Below are positions 6,539 to 8,722 of a stretch of DNA of 8,722 bases, piece by piece; the first letter of the stretch is position 1, and each line of letters starts with the position of its first letter. The notes beneath the pieces are model-generated. The model was not told the origin of the DNA. It worked only from the letters and a program-made list of their open reading frames with translations, and made no database searches. The DNA lies in contig JAIRYB010000026.1 in assembly GCA_031267955.1 (NCBI GenBank), positions 1 to 8,722 on the forward strand, in the 5' to 3' direction. Source of the stretch: Spirochaetaceae bacterium. GTDB taxonomy: Bacteria > Spirochaetota > Spirochaetia > Treponematales > Breznakiellaceae. A program made the position numbers and the translations under genes.

Positions 6539-7054
6539 CTATTCGATTATCAAGTAATCGCTAAAATAAAGGGTTGTTATCCGCCCCAGGCGGAGCAGAT
6601 CGTTGAAGCGCCCGAGCAGTTCCACTTTTATGACAGCCTCGTCCTTTTGGCGCAGCTCTTCCGTGGAAAGCGAGGCAAAATAGGCCGTCGCGCCGGACCT
6701 GAAATCCCCGATACGGGCCGCAAGCTCGCCTGAAAAATCCCTGTCCTGGGGGGAATAGGGGAAGGCGATGGAAAGGATCACCGTCGCGGGCTCCGGCGCG
6801 CCTGTGGAAGCGCGGATCCTGCCTATGCCGGTAAATATGCTGTCAAATTCAGCCTGGGCAGCCGCCTCCCCGTCCGGCGCGGGCGCGGCACTTTCCGCCT
6901 TTTCGCCCCCGGCGCGGAAAACCAGGGCGTAGACCGTACCCGCCGCCAGGACCAGCGCCAGGGCCGCCGCGATTACAGCCAGTATACGGCAGGCAAGCGC
7001 GGCCGGGCCGGGGGACGGCGCCTTTATTTGCCGGCGTTCTTGTTTCTGGGCCAT
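6539..7054 (-). CDS. FliL-like single-pass membrane protein
   Basis: This 171-residue protein has a basic cytoplasmic N-terminus (residues 1-19), one membrane helix at about 20-46, an Ala/Pro/Glu-rich linker to about 70, and a C-terminal domain. The C-terminal domain has the pattern of FliL: a beta strand ATVILSIAFPY at 90-100, a helix with an RIGDF stretch, SLSTEELR near 128-135, the helix KVELLGRFNDLL at 143-154, and the closing GRITTLYFSDYLII. FliL associates with the flagellar basal body and stator. Here the gene lies with sodium-pump decarboxylase subunits and not among flagellar genes, so it may be a paralogue with another membrane role. The start at 7054 is the only usable one. It lies inside the oadG-like gene, overlapping its end by 31 bases in another frame, and has no clear ribosome binding site, which suggests translational coupling. 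The FliL assignment rests on pattern recognition only. Confidence 0.6.
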   Translation of the reverse strand: MAQKQERRQIKAPSPGPAALACRILAVIAAALALVLAAGTVYALVFRAGGEKAESAAPAPDGEAAAQAEFDSIFTGIGRIRASTGAPEPATVILSIAFPYSPQDRDFSGELAARIGDFRSGATAYFASLSTEELRQKDEAVIKVELLGRFNDLLRLGRITTLYFSDYLIIE

Positions 7055-7194
7055 AGTTTCGCTATCAGGTAAAATACCACCTGCACCGCGAATACAAACA
7101 ACACCCCCGTGACCATCAGGAACACGGCCTTCCCGATAACAGGCGAACCCTGTATGAAATTCCTCAGTAACTGATCGAGCCGCTCGAAATTCAT
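7024..7194 (-). CDS. Small OadG-like gamma subunit of sodium-pumping decarboxylase
   Basis: This 56-residue protein begins MNFERLDQLL, has one hydrophobic helix at about residues 20-45 (KAVFLMVTG through FYLIAK), and ends in a short basic tail (KLWPRNKNAGK). Size, topology and position directly after oadB match the gamma subunit of oxaloacetate/methylmalonyl-CoA/glutaconyl-CoA decarboxylases. That subunit anchors and assembles the alpha and beta subunits at the membrane. It is shorter than typical OadG (about 80 residues) and lacks the long tail that binds the alpha subunit, so a lone membrane peptide of another kind remains possible. A strong ribosome binding site AGGAG at 7200-7204 lies five bases before the ATG at 7194. 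It starts 13 bases after the oadB stop and overlaps the fliL-like gene by 31 bases, so the three genes are very likely one operon. Confidence 0.65.
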   Translation of the reverse strand: MNFERLDQLLRNFIQGSPVIGKAVFLMVTGVLFVFAVQVVFYLIAKLWPRNKNAGK

Positions 7195-7199
7195 AAATT

Positions 7200-7204
7200 C
7201 TCCT
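7200..7204 (-). promoter_or_regulatory. Ribosome binding site of the small OadG-like gene
   Basis: AGGAG on the minus strand with five bases to the ATG at 7194. It is among the clearest Shine-Dalgarno sequences in the window and is the main reason to accept this 56-codon frame as a gene. Confidence 0.7.
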
Positions 7205-7207
7205 GTA

Positions 7208-8359
7208 TTACGCGCCGGTTAAAAGCGGCACAAGGGCAAGCACTATGCCGCCCGCGATAACCGAGCCAAGCTGGCCCGACACATTGGCGCTTACCGCGTG
7301 CATGATCACGAAAGTATGCGGATCCTCCTCGGTGGCGAGTCTTTGAATGGTCCGGGCGCTCATGGGAAAGGCGGAAATTCCGGCGGCGCCCACCATGGGG
7401 TTGATCTTCTCTTTCAGGAAGAGGTTCAGGAATTTGGCGAAAAAAACGCCCCCCGCGGTGTCAAACACAAACGCCGCCAGCCCCATGGCAATGATCACCA
7501 GGGTCTGCGGGGTTAGGAAGCGGTCCGCGGTCATGCTGGAACCGATAGTGATGCCCAGAAGCAGGGTTACGATATTGGCAAGCTCGTTCTGGGCCGCGGC
7601 GGAAAGCCGCCCCAAAACGCCGCATTCGCGGATCAGGTTGCCGAACATAAGGGAGCCGATAAGGGGCACGCTGATAGGCGCGACAAAACCCGCGATCAGC
7701 GTGACCGCGATGGGGAAGCATACCTTGAGGCTTTTGGGAATATCCTCGTCGTGGACAGACATCTTGATCTGCCTTTCCTTTTTCGTGGTGATAAGCTTGA
7801 TCACCGGCGGCTGGATCAGGGGGACCAGCGCCATGTAGGAATAGGCCGCCACCGAAATGGGCCCCAGGTACTTCTGCGCGAAACGGGTCGCCACGAAGAT
7901 CGACGTGGGCCCGTCCGCCGCGCCTATTATGCCGATGGCGCTCGCCACTTTAAGGTCCCGGAAGTCCGAAAGAAAGGGCAGCGCCTGGCCCAGGGCCACG
8001 GCCAGGATAATCGTGGCGAATATGCCGAATTGCGCGGCGGCCCCGAAAAACATCATCACCGGGTTTTTGAACATAGGCCCGAAGTCGCACATGGCCCCTA
8101 CGGCCACGAAGATAAGCACCGGGAAAAGCTCGGTGGCAATGCCGGCCTGGAAGAGGATCTGGAGAAAGCCCGGCTCGCCCTCGTAGGCCCAGACAACGGA
8201 CAGGGGCAGATTCACCAGAATAGTGCCGAAACCTATGGGCAAGAGCAGCATGGGTTCGTATTCTTTTTTGATCGCCAGAAAAATCAGCAAGAATCCAACG
8301 GCGATCATCACCGCGGCGGGCCATCTAAATGAAGTAAAACCGATAAATAATTCCTGCAT
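7208..8359 (-). CDS. oadB: Sodium ion-translocating decarboxylase beta subunit (OadB/MmdB/GcdB family)
   Basis: This 383-residue polytopic inner-membrane protein decarboxylates carboxybiotin and couples this to sodium export. Many hydrophobic helices span it. Signature motifs are CDFGPMFKNP at about 91-100, GIIGAADGPTSIF at 143-155 with Asp149 equivalent to the essential sodium-site Asp of the Klebsiella enzyme, the region GSLMFGNLIRECGV at 235-248, and NVSGQLGSVIAGG at 359-371. The substrate (oxaloacetate, methylmalonyl-CoA or glutaconyl-CoA) is set by the alpha subunit, which is not in the window, so oadB is a family name here. The start at 8359 (MQELFIGF) was chosen over a TTG at 8380, because the -10-like TATACT overlaps the longer form and the shorter one begins like the family. 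There is no Shine-Dalgarno. Downstream lie the oadG-like and fliL-like genes. Confidence 0.92.
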   Translation of the reverse strand: MQELFIGFTSFRWPAAVMIAVGFLLIFLAIKKEYEPMLLLPIGFGTILVNLPLSVVWAYEGEPGFLQILFQAGIATELFPVLIFVAVGAMCDFGPMFKNPVMMFFGAAAQFGIFATIILAVALGQALPFLSDFRDLKVASAIGIIGAADGPTSIFVATRFAQKYLGPISVAAYSYMALVPLIQPPVIKLITTKKERQIKMSVHDEDIPKSLKVCFPIAVTLIAGFVAPISVPLIGSLMFGNLIRECGVLGRLSAAAQNELANIVTLLLGITIGSSMTADRFLTPQTLVIIAMGLAAFVFDTAGGVFFAKFLNLFLKEKINPMVGAAGISAFPMSARTIQRLATEEDPHTFVIMHAVSANVSGQLGSVIAGGIVLALVPLLTGA

Positions 8360-8368
8360 AGTAAACCG

Positions 8369-8374
8369 AGTATA
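8369..8374 (-). promoter_or_regulatory. Predicted -10 box upstream of oadB
   Basis: On the minus strand TATACT (5 of 6 to TATAAT) ends nine bases before the ATG at 8359, so transcription would begin about three bases before the start codon. The DNA upstream, 8385-8420, is AT-rich. No good -35 hexamer is present at 16-18 bases; CTGTTA is the best, with three matches. Confidence 0.35.
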
Positions 8375-8446
8375 GTACAAGCGGGGAATAATTAACAGGC
8401 TGTATTTTTCAATTTTACTGAATTCCGGGCGGCCCCTGCCGGCAAA

Positions 8447-8463
8447 GAACCGCGAAACGGTTC
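8447..8463 (-). terminator. Weak terminator-like hairpin at the GTPase stop codon
   Basis: On the minus strand GAACCG, loop TTTCG, CGGTTC form a perfect 6-bp stem that starts in the TGA stop of the GTPase gene and is followed by TTTG. The T-run is short, so termination would be partial at best. It lies just upstream of the AT-rich oadB promoter region. Confidence 0.3.
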
Positions 8464-8722
8464 AATTCCCGCCTTGCTGTAAAAATTCCAGCAGGCCTTC
8501 GATCCCCTGCCCGGTAAGGGCCGAAACCGCGAAAACCGGGGAGGCCCCCGCCAGGGCAAGGCGTTTCCGGACAGCCCCAATCTCCTCCTCCCCGCCGATA
8601 TCTGTTTTTGTTATCACGCCGGCTACGGGGCAGTTAAACATGGAGGCAAGCCCCGCCATAAGCTGGTAGTGCCTGTTCCCGCAGTCCAGGGCAAGCAGCA
8701 GCAGATCCGCCTCGGCGGAACT
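8462..8722 (-). CDS. EutP/PduV-like small GTPase, C-terminal part
   Basis: The frame is open from the window edge at 8722 to a TGA at 8462-8464 and gives 86 residues; the N-terminus with the P-loop lies outside. The visible part has a beta strand ADLLLLALD, then PVAGVITKTD, where TKTD at residues 38-41 is the G4 base-recognition motif (N/TKxD), and SALTGQG at 67-73, which is the G5 motif. The text between (EEEIGAVRKRLALAGASPVFAVSA) follows the EutP/PduV pattern of a helix and strand between G4 and G5. Proteins of this family are encoded with ethanolamine or propanediol microcompartments, and Salmonella EutP has been reported to have acetate kinase activity. Stand-alone relatives are common, and no microcompartment gene is visible here. 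A generic P-loop GTPase is the alternative. Confidence 0.7.
   Translation of the reverse strand, partial: SSAEADLLLLALDCGNRHYQLMAGLASMFNCPVAGVITKTDIGGEEEIGAVRKRLALAGASPVFAVSALTGQGIEGLLEFLQQGGN

Noticed and set aside
7950..8324. 124-codon minus-strand frame inside oadB
   Set aside because: It lies in another frame of the conserved beta subunit, is Arg/Gly-rich, and has no ribosome binding site or family match.

Overview
This is a GC-rich bacterial segment of ordinary housekeeping and fermentation genes that share one codon style. A FliL-like membrane protein sits in one transcription unit with the beta and gamma subunits of a sodium-pumping decarboxylase. Next to a VanH/LdhA-type D-lactate dehydrogenase and a DUF3417-type alpha-glucan phosphorylase, this suggests an anaerobic fermenter. 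My best guess is a spirochaete of the Treponema group, possibly gut-associated. That is inference, and a Clostridia-like host cannot be excluded. There is no transposase, integrase, CRISPR array, tRNA or rRNA that I can see.

Layout, left to right: (1) 1-420, plus strand, the C-terminal part of an M20-family amidohydrolase. (2) 421-555, an AT-patchy gap with inverted repeats and a likely promoter. (3) 556-1542, plus strand, D-lactate dehydrogenase, followed by a hairpin terminator. (4) 1635-4175, minus strand, alpha-glucan/glycogen phosphorylase, convergent with the dehydrogenase and with its own promoter and Shine-Dalgarno. (5) 4346-6187, minus strand, glmS. (6) 6188-6538, a 351-base non-coding region that looks like a long structured leader for glmS. 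(7) 6539-8359, minus strand, a compact unit read as oadB, then a 56-residue oadG-like gene not called as a long ORF, then a fliL-like gene. (8) 8462-8722, minus strand, the C-terminal part of an EutP/PduV-like small GTPase running off the window.

How the genes fit together: the phosphorylase releases glucose-1-phosphate from stored glucan. Hexose phosphate then feeds either glycolysis, with D-lactate dehydrogenase recycling NADH, or amino-sugar synthesis through GlmS. The decarboxylase membrane subunits would turn a carboxylate decarboxylation into a sodium gradient, but the carboxyltransferase alpha subunit is not in this window.

The most interesting feature is the leader of glmS. It is built almost entirely of nested inverted repeats. 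Its last part contains three blocks (AGGGGGGCC, GGCCCCCCTT and the ribosome binding site AAGGGGGG) that allow two mutually exclusive pairings, one hiding and one freeing the ribosome binding site. This looks like the expression platform of a cis-regulatory RNA and does not resemble the known glmS ribozyme. It is a prediction from pairing alone.
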